Positions 44,060 to 52,633 of a stretch of DNA of 64,000 nt are shown here, piece after piece. The notes under the pieces are model-generated. The model worked only from the letters and a program-made list of their open reading frames with translations, had not been told where the DNA came from and ran no database searches. The stretch spans positions 449,459 through 513,458 of the forward strand of contig NZ_JEMG01000001.1 of the NCBI RefSeq assembly GCF_000600295.1, in the 5' to 3' direction. Within the stretch, counting starts at the first letter, position 1, and every line of letters starts with the position of its first letter. Made by a program: the position numbers and the translations under genes. This stretch comes from Hylemonella gracilis str. Niagara R (lineage in GTDB: Bacteria; Pseudomonadota; Gammaproteobacteria; Burkholderiales; Burkholderiaceae_C).

Positions 44060-44526
44060 CAGCGTGGGCAGTTACAGATTACCGACATCTACTCACCTTC
44101 AGCGAAGGCGTTCTGAAGGTCTTTGAAGAGTTCCGGCAAGAGGAAGCGGCCTTACCTGAGGCTGGCGGGATACTCTTGGGATATGTTCGTGGTGATCACC
44201 TAGAGGTGGTAGAGGCGACGCGACCGACGGCTTGGGACCAACGTCTTCGCTATCTCTTTGAGCGGTTCCCTCAGGGACATGAACTCATCGCCAAGGCAAG
44301 ATGGGTTTCGACTGGTGGCAAGTTGCGCTACTTGGGTGAGTGGCACACGCATCCGGAATCCATTCCGACTCCATCGGGAACTGATTTGAATGAATGGGAG
44401 AAGAAGGCCAGGGCTCGCAAAGATGGGCGCCCTATGCTTGCCGTGATAGTTGGCACAGACGTTCTCCACGTCCGATTAGTACCTGCAGCAAGTGACCCAC
44501 TGATATTTGCGCCGGTTGAGGAATGA
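44056..44526 (+). CDS. cap3: Cap3, JAB/JAMM isopeptidase of type II CBASS
   Basis: The 156-residue JAMM protein has the glutamate in LPEAGGILLGYV (about residue 36) and the metal-binding GEWHTHPESIPTPSGTD (H-x-H with the distal Asp, about 93-109). Cap3 removes the CD-NTase from its conjugates and counters Cap2. ATG 44056 overlaps the cap2 stop (ATGA), so the operon is translationally coupled to its end; ATG 44038 is an alternative. Confidence 0.94.
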   Translation: MTAWAVTDYRHLLTFSEGVLKVFEEFRQEEAALPEAGGILLGYVRGDHLEVVEATRPTAWDQRLRYLFERFPQGHELIAKARWVSTGGKLRYLGEWHTHPESIPTPSGTDLNEWEKKARARKDGRPMLAVIVGTDVLHVRLVPAASDPLIFAPVEE

Positions 44527-44553
44527 ATCGCCCCGGTTCCAATAGACACCTTC
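44525..44553. repeat. Possible IS3-family terminal remnant after cap3
   Basis: The cap3 stop is embedded in TGAATCGCCCCGGTTCCA and then ATAGACACC, which resembles the TGAAC(C/T)GCCCCGG terminal repeats of IS3-group elements. No transposase follows; bases 44554-44692 show nothing else. Recognition is from memory of IS3 ends. Confidence 0.4.
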
Positions 44554-44692
44554 AACTCACAAAGAGTATTGTGGGTCAAGAATTGATGGAACGATTGGGG
44601 CAGGCTTCAGTGCAATTTCACAGCGACAGCTTGCGCGTGATTCAAAATAGCATCCGTTGGGCTGTGTGATTGGCTGTTTAAGTACGGTTGAG

Positions 44693-45616
44693 TTATTTGG
44701 TAATTCGGAAGTTCTGTAGCCCGATTTTGTCGATCACAGTGCCGACTGATGCGGTGAAATTTGTCGCTTCGACAAGTTTAGCTAGGTAGGCAGCGGGAGT
44801 AATTCCAAGCGCCGTGACATAAAAATCCATTGCTGCAACGCCAAACAACCTATCCTTTTCTTTTGATGAAAGAATGGGCAGTCTAGGAATGTTTTTATAC
44901 TCCCCGAGACAGAACGCCATGAAGATGAATGCCCTGGTAAATGGAGTTGGGTGTGTATTCTTTGGCTTCGTCCCTTTGGATCTAAGTTCTTCAAAGAAGC
45001 GAAAAAGTAAGAGTATTGCCATTACATAGTCGCGAAGAGCAGCTTGACCATCATGACTTGGGTAAAGATCTCTAGATAGACTATCCCAGTATGTCGAGAA
45101 TCTGGCTAAAGAAAATTTGGCGGCAAATGAATCGGCCTCTGCCTCCATGCGCTGACATATCTCATCTTTAATTCCTTTGGTAGCAAATTCCTCGTTCTCC
45201 ATTTCATACCACTCGTGGACTCGCGTATCGAAGTCGAGATGACCGCATAAGGCATGCGCCCATTCATGGCAAAAAACAAAATCCAGCCATAAGTAAAGAA
45301 GGTACGAGCGTGTGGCATCGACTTTCTTTTGATCGTGACGATCCAGGCTTTGAAATAGGCTTGGGTACGAGAAGATTGCTTGCTCACTGAAGCGCTCTAG
45401 CGCACCAACTAAGCCAGCGAGAATGCGAATCTCGTATGTGCTCTGAGCAGTCCGGCGGATACAAGCGTTAACTCCGTGATCGAGATCATCCACAAGAAAA
45501 ATGATGGATGTTTTTGGGTCCTTGTATTTATCGCGAATCTTTTCAGAGGACAGATATACCTCCGCATTCTTGCTGAGGTTTTGAAAGACTTCTTGCCAGA
45601 GCTCCGCTGAATTCAT
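44693..45616 (-). CDS. HExxH zincin-type metallopeptidase, unknown role
   Basis: The 307-residue protein has an HEWAH zinc motif at about residues 117-121 within a long helix (LWLDFVFCHEWAHALCGHL). A probable third ligand lies in RMEAEADSFAAKFS about 40 residues later, giving the HExxH...ExxxD pattern of gluzincin-like peptidases. I do not recognise the family. It has no signal peptide, so it is probably cytoplasmic. It lies 18 bases downstream of the DUF2971 gene on the same strand and may form a two-gene unit with it. Low-GC codon use marks it as acquired. Confidence 0.8.
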   Translation of the reverse strand: MNSAELWQEVFQNLSKNAEVYLSSEKIRDKYKDPKTSIIFLVDDLDHGVNACIRRTAQSTYEIRILAGLVGALERFSEQAIFSYPSLFQSLDRHDQKKVDATRSYLLYLWLDFVFCHEWAHALCGHLDFDTRVHEWYEMENEEFATKGIKDEICQRMEAEADSFAAKFSLARFSTYWDSLSRDLYPSHDGQAALRDYVMAILLLFRFFEELRSKGTKPKNTHPTPFTRAFIFMAFCLGEYKNIPRLPILSSKEKDRLFGVAAMDFYVTALGITPAAYLAKLVEATNFTASVGTVIDKIGLQNFRITK

Positions 45617-45634
45617 TTCGAGATTCTCACTCCA

Positions 45635-46321
45635 TCACAGGTCCTCAGCGGGGACTCTTCCGTCGAAGACGGGTGGTTTCGAGTAAAGGGCAGATTTTTG
45701 TACCGAGCCATTGAAGCGGATCTCTCGTTTGAGATAGTTTTTCATGGCGGCGCCGAAGTGCTCAGGAACGCGTGGATCAAGAAGAATGGATTCGACAAGT
45801 TCGCACCCATCAACGTTGATCGTCCATCCTTTTTGGGGCTGATTGGCGGGCGCATCCTCGCAGAACAGAAGTGCACGTACCTCTTGTTCGTGCTTGAAAG
45901 CAGATCGTTTCATAAAGAATAAATCGGCGGCTTTCTTCGGATCAAAGACTTGGCTCAGTTCCTTCGCAATTTTCTCAGCCTTCTTTTTGACCTCCATGGT
46001 CGTTTCGTATTCGACTTCCTTAATTCGTTTCTTGTAGCCACGCTTCATCCCTTTTTTCATTGCAGCTTCGAGCTTCGATCGAGTTGTTCGAATGCGGACT
46101 CCCAAGGAATTAGGTGAGTAGATTCGCCACATCGCGTCAGAAACACCATTCATACACCAGCATTGAGCGAACATAGCGTGTGCTTTGTCGTGATCCACGA
46201 TTGTTTCGTAAGGATCATCCCACATCGATGGGTGTGAAAAATATAGAGACCCCTTCAAAACCTCAACGGCCCGATCAAAAGGCAGAATTCTGTAGAGATT
46301 TTCTGTACTTGATGTTTCCAT
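45635..46321 (-). CDS. DUF2971-family protein
   Basis: The product of about 228 residues has the DUF2971 layout: LYRILPFDRAVEVLKGSLYFSHP near the start, WDDPYE, a central C-rich CWCMNG segment, MWRIYSPNSLGVRIRT, and FKHEQEVRALLF (K-x-E-x-E-x-R). DUF2971 proteins are widespread in defence islands and mobile elements; no activity is assigned here. No good ribosome site precedes ATG 46321; TTG 46348 is in frame. It is separated from tniQ by 187 bases with no clear terminator. Confidence 0.82.
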   Translation of the reverse strand: METSSTENLYRILPFDRAVEVLKGSLYFSHPSMWDDPYETIVDHDKAHAMFAQCWCMNGVSDAMWRIYSPNSLGVRIRTTRSKLEAAMKKGMKRGYKKRIKEVEYETTMEVKKKAEKIAKELSQVFDPKKAADLFFMKRSAFKHEQEVRALLFCEDAPANQPQKGWTINVDGCELVESILLDPRVPEHFGAAMKNYLKREIRFNGSVQKSALYSKPPVFDGRVPAEDL

Positions 46322-46508
46322 GATGGACGTTTGTACATTGAACGACAAATAAATTTCTACGAGAGATATTGTTGACTAATCGATGAAAATTGAGAACTGT
46401 GTTCAAAAATAAAAACGAGCTTCCTCTGAGCGGGAGGTAACATGCTTCCTAGCAGGATCTATTTACACCTGATCATCTGATGTGCTTCCCGGAGCAGTCG
46501 TGAAAATT

Positions 46509-47822
46509 TCAAGAAGAGATCAATCCATCCGCTAGACCATAAAATCCGTGTTCGGATGTATCACCCCCGTAGATCGGGATGACTACTGGATATGACTCGC
46601 TGCCAATAGCAGAGAGGACACCAATGCGTGAGTTGCGATTGACGGTTTCTTCGAACCGCTTTCCCAGCGCGGCAGTGCGAAGAATACTGACCCGTTCAGG
46701 ACTGTGCGACCCCAGTTGGGCAATTTTTCGCCGAGACCATGCTAATGCGTTCTGCAGAATCCAACTATGCGTCAATGGGAACTGATCGTCTAAGTGGCGC
46801 ATGACATCTCGCCCTTTCTCCCCCAGCTCACGCATGAAGATTTCTCTGTGCACGAGTGCGCTTCTATCCTGTCTGCCACTCACGCCGCTGAGTGGCTGGC
46901 CCTCAGATTTCTGGCCTGACTGGACATTCCTAAGCTGCTGAAAGAAAAGATTTTGCTCACCAAAGAGCGCGTCAATGCACAAGATGTGGTTGCTTGGTTG
47001 GATTCCAGATTCTTGTCCCGAGACAACTCGGTGAACGATGCCGGCCAATCGTTCGCGATTAAAGCTCCCACAAACGCGTTCGAAAAGAGCGCGGTCAAAA
47101 CGCTTCTCGAGGTCGGAGGCAATGGCCCAGGCGTCTATGCGTCCTGACTTGACATATCCCAGTCGCATTGCACGATTCCGATAGACCTCCCTGCGGTGCT
47201 CGGCAAGGGAAGGTCCGTGATTGGCCAGAAGAAGTTCCCGTGCCTGCTGCGCCCACCAGATATCCGATTTGTTGAAGCAGTACTCGGCCTTCTGATTCTC
47301 GAATTCATGGGGCAACAATGGAGAACCAAACCGCTGTTGAACCCTGATCAGCCGAACGGCGTGCCGCCAGCAGACATTTACATGATGAAGCTGGTGACTG
47401 CGTAGCCAGAGTGACCGTCCAATCCTGCGGACATGCAATGCCACGCATATAGGGCAATAGTTGAGTGGTCGACCGTTGTTGGCTTTCCAGGCTGACCGCA
47501 GTGCAACAGGGTCGGTACGTGTCTCGCCATCTAGTCGGTTCTCTCCTTGGCGCGCAACTTCCGGATCTGTGAAGGGCACTAGATAGGGCAATTGAAGTGT
47601 CCCTTGCAAGATGGCCAAACCTGTCTTTCGGCATGGGTCCAGGTAGTAACCGATGGACTTGTAGCGCCAGGACCATCCCCTTCCGTCCGACGGCCTGCGG
47701 AAGATTAGTTCCGTGAAGTCGCGGAAATTTGCATGGCCCGAGAATCGGAAAGCAGCGATTAACAGGCTGTGCAGGGATTCGTCCGGTTCTGGCTGCGGGA
47801 CATGGATGTGAGGCTGCTTCAT
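46509..47822 (-). CDS. TniQ/TnsD-family target-selection protein, second copy
   Basis: The 437-residue product has the TniQ N-terminal layout (PQPEPDESLHSLLIAAFRFSG) and a zinc site in YCPICVALHVRR...SHQLHHVNVCWRHAVRL (two Cys, then Cys and His, about residues 135-175). TniQ proteins link the TnsC filament to a target-recognition factor. It lies one base after the first tniQ (TAGC-ATG), so the two are made from one message. The C-terminal half is divergent. Confidence 0.85.
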   Translation of the reverse strand: MKQPHIHVPQPEPDESLHSLLIAAFRFSGHANFRDFTELIFRRPSDGRGWSWRYKSIGYYLDPCRKTGLAILQGTLQLPYLVPFTDPEVARQGENRLDGETRTDPVALRSAWKANNGRPLNYCPICVALHVRRIGRSLWLRSHQLHHVNVCWRHAVRLIRVQQRFGSPLLPHEFENQKAEYCFNKSDIWWAQQARELLLANHGPSLAEHRREVYRNRAMRLGYVKSGRIDAWAIASDLEKRFDRALFERVCGSFNRERLAGIVHRVVSGQESGIQPSNHILCIDALFGEQNLFFQQLRNVQSGQKSEGQPLSGVSGRQDRSALVHREIFMRELGEKGRDVMRHLDDQFPLTHSWILQNALAWSRRKIAQLGSHSPERVSILRTAALGKRFEETVNRNSRIGVLSAIGSESYPVVIPIYGGDTSEHGFYGLADGLISS

Positions 47823-47823
47823 G

Positions 47824-49155
47824 CTATTTCCACAAGGGGAGCTGTTTGTCTTCGAGCGAACGTGGAATGAGGCCTTCGAGTATTTCGGGCTCATTCCGCT
47901 GGAACCAGAGATAGGCTGCATTTGCTTTCAAGCGCAGCTCTTGCCGACTCGCAACTCCGGACGTCAACGCCTCATGGATCGAGGTCAAATGGTGTGTCCG
48001 AAGTTGATCGAGCCTGGCCGTCGTCCAGAGGACGTGGAGCTCTGGATCCGTCAGCCACCGTTGAACAACACCGCGCGTTACACCGGCGGATTGGGCGACC
48101 TCGACGATATGCGCGCCCGAGCGCATGAGTGAATACGCGCGATCTGGTGCCGTTGGAGCTTTCCTAATCGGGAATCCTGGAAGCCCAGGTTGGTTGGGAC
48201 CATCCACTGCTTGAAGCATTCCTTCGATCTTCGCGCCTTCTTTGCGCAGGCATGCCATCAGAATTGCCCAACGCAAGGGATGATGGGCCTTCTTCTTTCC
48301 GAGCGCCCCAACAATGCACTCGCATTCAGCTGCTGAGTCAAACGCATGGAAATGCGTCTCTGGTAATCCACCGAGTCGATGCATCAGCCAACGGGTCACC
48401 TTTGATGCGTTGAGCGCGTTCCCTGCCTGTACCATACCGGCTTGCTCTAGGTTTTTGCAAACGTGCTCGCGCAGTCCAGCCAGATCTGCTGGGCGGCTTC
48501 CGCAAAGTCGTTTGATTGTGTCCGCCAACAATCCAAGTAGATCGTGCTCAGCATGAGGCAGTTCGGTGGGAACCACGCTCTCGATCAATGAAGGTAGAAC
48601 CCATGAGGATTTCGGCCTGCTTGATAGGTTTATACGCAGTAAATCTCCATGCTCCGGACAGACCCAGACTCCGGGGAGTTGGTGATCAAGATGCCAATAT
48701 GCAAAACCGAGCTGATCGGAGTCGGCAGCGATGCATGTTGGGCAAGACCGCAAAGGATGTTGCCGTTCAAATTGTGCGCTGGCCCAGTTGAAAGGAAGCC
48801 GCTCGCGCAGATGCATAGGCCCTGCGCACACAGCGGCTGCACGAGATGCCTGATCGGATGACATGAAACGGAAGTACAGGCTGGCGTGCGTGTGCTGCTG
48901 AAGCACAGACAACTCGGATGGGAATAATTCGGGTAGGCAACGGACAAGCGTGGAAAGTCCCACGGGGATACAGCGTTTGGTACTGGCTCGATGAGTACCA
49001 AAAAGAAGTAGGCCTGTCAGTGCCTGGCGACGGACCGCAGTAAGGGAGTGGAATCTGGCACAGACGCTATAAAGAGTCTCTTCCGCCAAAGGGGACGGGA
49101 AATGTGCGCACAACGCCAGTCGCGCCTCTGCAAGGTTTGGGACGACCACTTGCAT
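47824..49155 (-). CDS. TniQ/TnsD-family target-selection protein, first copy
   Basis: The 443-residue product has an N-terminal TniQ domain (PLAEETLYSVCARFHSLT), a clear zinc site CPTC...YWHLDHQLPGVWVCPEHG (about residues 137-168) and a C-terminal helix-turn-helix (HIVEVAQSAGVTRGVVQRWL, about 375-394), as in TnsD proteins that read a fixed attachment site. Its ATG overlaps the tnsC stop (TGATG). With the second copy it gives the element two potential target selectors. Confidence 0.9.
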   Translation of the reverse strand: MQVVVPNLAEARLALCAHFPSPLAEETLYSVCARFHSLTAVRRQALTGLLLFGTHRASTKRCIPVGLSTLVRCLPELFPSELSVLQQHTHASLYFRFMSSDQASRAAAVCAGPMHLRERLPFNWASAQFERQHPLRSCPTCIAADSDQLGFAYWHLDHQLPGVWVCPEHGDLLRINLSSRPKSSWVLPSLIESVVPTELPHAEHDLLGLLADTIKRLCGSRPADLAGLREHVCKNLEQAGMVQAGNALNASKVTRWLMHRLGGLPETHFHAFDSAAECECIVGALGKKKAHHPLRWAILMACLRKEGAKIEGMLQAVDGPNQPGLPGFPIRKAPTAPDRAYSLMRSGAHIVEVAQSAGVTRGVVQRWLTDPELHVLWTTARLDQLRTHHLTSIHEALTSGVASRQELRLKANAAYLWFQRNEPEILEGLIPRSLEDKQLPLWK

Positions 49156-50429
49156 CAAGTTGACAGAGTTGATGGGCGGGTGGACTTGAAAATCCGGGCG
49201 TGTTCTGCGGCAAGCTGAGTCTTCGAAGGCAAGAGATCTTCATAGATGAGGAAGCGGTTTGGGTCCTCGCTGCGCAATGCCTGCAGTGCGGGCTTGAGCA
49301 AACCACAGTTCTTCTCGAAAGCTTGATCGAGGTGGTCCAGTTCAAGGCGGCGCGCTCCCTCGCGAAGCGCAATTTTCTGAGCCTGAGTGACAACGGAAAT
49401 CAGGACGGCAGGAAGTCCAAGCGACAATTCGAAGAGCTTTTTCTCCCAGGATTGATCAAAAGGGACCGGTTCATCCATGTACTGGTGCGTGGAGAGCGCT
49501 TTGACCAGCAACCTGAAGTGAACGTCTCCACTTGTCTTGGGAAGTGGGAGATCTTCGATCCCTCCGGAAGAGCTTCGACGAGCGGCTTCCAGGGAGCCCG
49601 CTATCACTCTGGCCATCTGATGAGTGCCGCTGAACACCAGAGGAACTTTCACCACGTTGGCCAGCTGAATCAGCAAATTCAGAACTTGACTTCCCTGTTT
49701 CCTGCCCGCTTCTGTCAGGCGCTGCAGATCATCAATGTGCAGCAGTCCGAGGTGAAATGTCGTCGCAATCTGAGCGAACTCCTCGATTTTCTGGTCGACG
49801 GACATCTTTACCCGTCCATACTGACTGACATAGCTCGCCGGGCCGTCAAGACCGAGCGCGCGATCTACAGCAGCGAAGGCGCGTAGCAACAGCCCGCGTG
49901 GGGAGCCATTGATAGGAGCATCCAGTGAGAGCCAAGTGATCTGTGTATGAGAGAACGGCTTTCCAGCGTATCGCGTGTGCCGGATGACTTGAGGAGTAAG
50001 CGACAAAATGGAGCGGATGCTGCGCGACTTTCCACTACCGCTGAGCGCTGTCACCATCAGACAAGGGGGCAAAGGTGAGAACTGACCTCCTTGCATTCGC
50101 ATTCGCTCGCGCGCGGTGTAAATTTCTTTCGTTGTGGACCCAAGGGTGGGATTGCGCCGCAAATACCCAGATCTCATCAGGAGGCCGATTTCTGACTCGA
50201 TTGCTACCAGTTCTGGTCGAGGAACGAATAAGGAGTCCAGCGCAGACATGGCGTGGATCCGCAGATGTGGTGGTAGTCTTCGCGCTTCAGCAACACTTGC
50301 TGAAGGTGGTGTTAGCAGCGTTGACTCGAGCTCATCACGACTCATGATTGACGGCAATGCTTCGATCAGCGGGTTGTTCAGGTAGAACTCGGGCAACCCA
50401 TCAGTCGTATAAGTGGCTTTGGTTTTCAT
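49155..50429 (-). CDS. tnsC: TnsC/TniB-type AAA+ transposition ATPase
   Basis: The 424-residue AAA+ protein has Walker A TALSGSGKSRS (about residues 127-137), Walker B GLLHIDDLQRL, and the sensor region PLVFSGTHQMARVI. TnsC polymerises on target DNA and connects TniQ to the TnsAB transposase. ATG 50429 overlaps the tnsB stop (ATGA). Residues 1-60 may be the TnsB-contact extension. Confidence 0.92.
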   Translation of the reverse strand: MKTKATYTTDGLPEFYLNNPLIEALPSIMSRDELESTLLTPPSASVAEARRLPPHLRIHAMSALDSLFVPRPELVAIESEIGLLMRSGYLRRNPTLGSTTKEIYTARERMRMQGGQFSPLPPCLMVTALSGSGKSRSIRSILSLTPQVIRHTRYAGKPFSHTQITWLSLDAPINGSPRGLLLRAFAAVDRALGLDGPASYVSQYGRVKMSVDQKIEEFAQIATTFHLGLLHIDDLQRLTEAGRKQGSQVLNLLIQLANVVKVPLVFSGTHQMARVIAGSLEAARRSSSGGIEDLPLPKTSGDVHFRLLVKALSTHQYMDEPVPFDQSWEKKLFELSLGLPAVLISVVTQAQKIALREGARRLELDHLDQAFEKNCGLLKPALQALRSEDPNRFLIYEDLLPSKTQLAAEHARIFKSTRPSTLST

Positions 50430-52633
50430 TTCAAAGTCCACGACTTCAGCTGTTCTGACATCCGCTCGAAGTACTCTTGTGTTTCTGAGGAGACGGGCGT
50501 TGGTGTTGGAATTTCCTTTTCGGCGTCAGCAGTGGAGTTCTGCACTGGTAGAGCTGGAGAATCTTTTATCTCTTCCATGCCCCTGCTCGCGGTTTCGGTC
50601 ATCCTGTTGGCACGTACCCCCGTCGTCTTGGCACGCTTACTGACTGGAGCCGCGCGATTTGCAGCGGCGGTGTCGGCTTGTGCTTGCTCCAATTCCTTGC
50701 TACTGGCCCGCTGGATCGCGAGCCGCTCGTCCGCCGTATCGTCGGCCAGGTCTTGTCCAAGGGACTTGGAAAAGCTGCTCATCTCCATAAAATCTTCAGA
50801 AGAAAAGTCGCGGTAATTTTGAACCTGCTTCTGCAACTGGACCTCTCGCATGGCTGCCTCGTCTGGCAGCAGGCACCACGCTGTAGAGGGATCATCGGGC
50901 GAATCAATGAGTTTGATAGGCAATTGATTGCCAAAGCCCGCCAATTGAACGGCGGGATGCTCCAACATCCACGGGGCCGTGTGCCGGATTTTTTGATGCA
51001 GCACCCCATAACGGGTCAGCATCGCTTCCTTCTGTAGGAGCGTTTTCCGCATTGCTGCTTGATGATCCAGAAAGGTCGCACTGCCGTGTTTGTTGGCGAT
51101 CCCATAGTTCCAGAACCCCAGTGGATTCGGAGTCACGTCGTTCGTCATGAACGTGGCACTTAAATGCTGACTCATGTCGCGTGTGAGATTCAGAATTGCA
51201 ATCCGCCTTACGAGTAGTCGAGTGAACTCTTTCAGAGTCAGTACAGCATCCAATCTACAGTCGCGTGTCCCTCGCTCTCTATCTCGCTGGACAACTGCAC
51301 CAGGCAGCCAATGTATGTGAGTGTTCAGAATTCCGAACATCCGTTCGACTAGCGACTTCCAATCTGCACGGTAAGCTGCGGCAATACTGAGATTGGTTCG
51401 AAGCTCCAACTGCACCCCATAGCTTCCCTTGCTGTGCAACTCACCTCGATCCGCCAACCAGAATGTTGGAACACAGCCTTGGGGAAGTAAGTGATGCAAA
51501 TCGGACACTCCCAACCAGGCCAGCCAGCGACTCTTATCAGCGATGGCCCGGTACAGTGCGATCCGTGCTTGATCAAGGTTGGGTCCTTCTAGGGCAACGT
51601 GTAAGCCGACGATCAAGGAAGAGAAAGCGTCCACGACAAGATAGATCACTGGCCGTCCGATCAGACGTCGCCGATCGAAAGAACTCACCAAGTAAATGTC
51701 ACCCACAGTGGCGTCCACCACGTACGTGTGCCCTGGATAGGGGATGCGGTCCCGTGCGCTGCCTAGTGCGGGACGATGAGAGAGCTGTATGCGGCGTTTC
51801 CCCGCTGCTGCCTGTAGAAGCGCAAGCTGTCCCGTTACCTGGGCGAGTGTGTACCGGAACTGCCGTTCTGTGATAAATGATTCTGTTGCGTCCGAACTGA
51901 CCTTGAATCCGCCATCTGCCGACGTCAGGACTTTATTGGGCCTGAAGTTCTCTTCGTACTTTCTGTACATCTCGGCCTGAGAAATTGATTGGTTCTCGAG
52001 GGATTCGTAGAAGACTTTTATTGACTCCTTGTCGTCTTCGGTCACATTGCGACCAACTGCGGAGGGGCGGTGCTCGCTTTTTGCCCGCATAGAAGGTCGG
52101 CCCAGCTTGTGCTTGATATTTCGCCGCTTTCCCTTGACCCAGTAGCGGTCTTCACTTGCCCAATGAACATCCATGCACAAGGTGAAGAACCGAGCCAGAA
52201 GCCGAAGCACAGTCGTGATGTCGATCAGGTGTTTGGTCGCAGCTTTTTTGATATTCGAATTCCACCTGCCGCCGCAAAGCATTGCTGAAAGCGTTTCAGG
52301 ATCGACGAGTGAAGTGAGGATTTCCCGGTTAGCCTCATACCGCTTGCGCATCGTGACGGTTTCACGCTGTCGGTTGGTTGGCTCATCGATCTGGATTTCC
52401 GGCGCTGACTGAAACAGGCCTTTCCCCAAATTCTCGGCGACGATATCCCAGGGGTATACGCGCGGCTTTCTGCAATGGGTGAAGGGTTTCAGAGAGCCGT
52501 CTTCTGCGCTATTGCCAATCCAGAACAACGCGACCGCGTCCTCTTTCTGGGAGGCTAAGACAATCCTGTGCAAGCCGGATCTGAAATTGGCTACTCCCGG
52601 TGGAACCAGGACAAGCTGGTTGGGCTTCATCAT
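50426..52633 (-). CDS. tnsB: TnsB-type DDE transposase
   Basis: The 735-residue product has a Mu/Tn7-type integrase core: first Asp in TYVVDATVGDIYLV (about residue 305), second in FWLADRGELHSKG (about 394) and Glu in SLVERMFGIL (about 430). N-terminal helical DNA-binding domains (about 60-250) precede it, and a long acidic C-terminal tail (after about 640), which in Tn7 TnsB contacts TnsC, follows. The ATG pair at 52633/52630 overlaps the tnsA stop. Confidence 0.93.
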   Translation of the reverse strand: MMKPNQLVLVPPGVANFRSGLHRIVLASQKEDAVALFWIGNSAEDGSLKPFTHCRKPRVYPWDIVAENLGKGLFQSAPEIQIDEPTNRQRETVTMRKRYEANREILTSLVDPETLSAMLCGGRWNSNIKKAATKHLIDITTVLRLLARFFTLCMDVHWASEDRYWVKGKRRNIKHKLGRPSMRAKSEHRPSAVGRNVTEDDKESIKVFYESLENQSISQAEMYRKYEENFRPNKVLTSADGGFKVSSDATESFITERQFRYTLAQVTGQLALLQAAAGKRRIQLSHRPALGSARDRIPYPGHTYVVDATVGDIYLVSSFDRRRLIGRPVIYLVVDAFSSLIVGLHVALEGPNLDQARIALYRAIADKSRWLAWLGVSDLHHLLPQGCVPTFWLADRGELHSKGSYGVQLELRTNLSIAAAYRADWKSLVERMFGILNTHIHWLPGAVVQRDRERGTRDCRLDAVLTLKEFTRLLVRRIAILNLTRDMSQHLSATFMTNDVTPNPLGFWNYGIANKHGSATFLDHQAAMRKTLLQKEAMLTRYGVLHQKIRHTAPWMLEHPAVQLAGFGNQLPIKLIDSPDDPSTAWCLLPDEAAMREVQLQKQVQNYRDFSSEDFMEMSSFSKSLGQDLADDTADERLAIQRASSKELEQAQADTAAANRAAPVSKRAKTTGVRANRMTETASRGMEEIKDSPALPVQNSTADAEKEIPTPTPVSSETQEYFERMSEQLKSWTLK

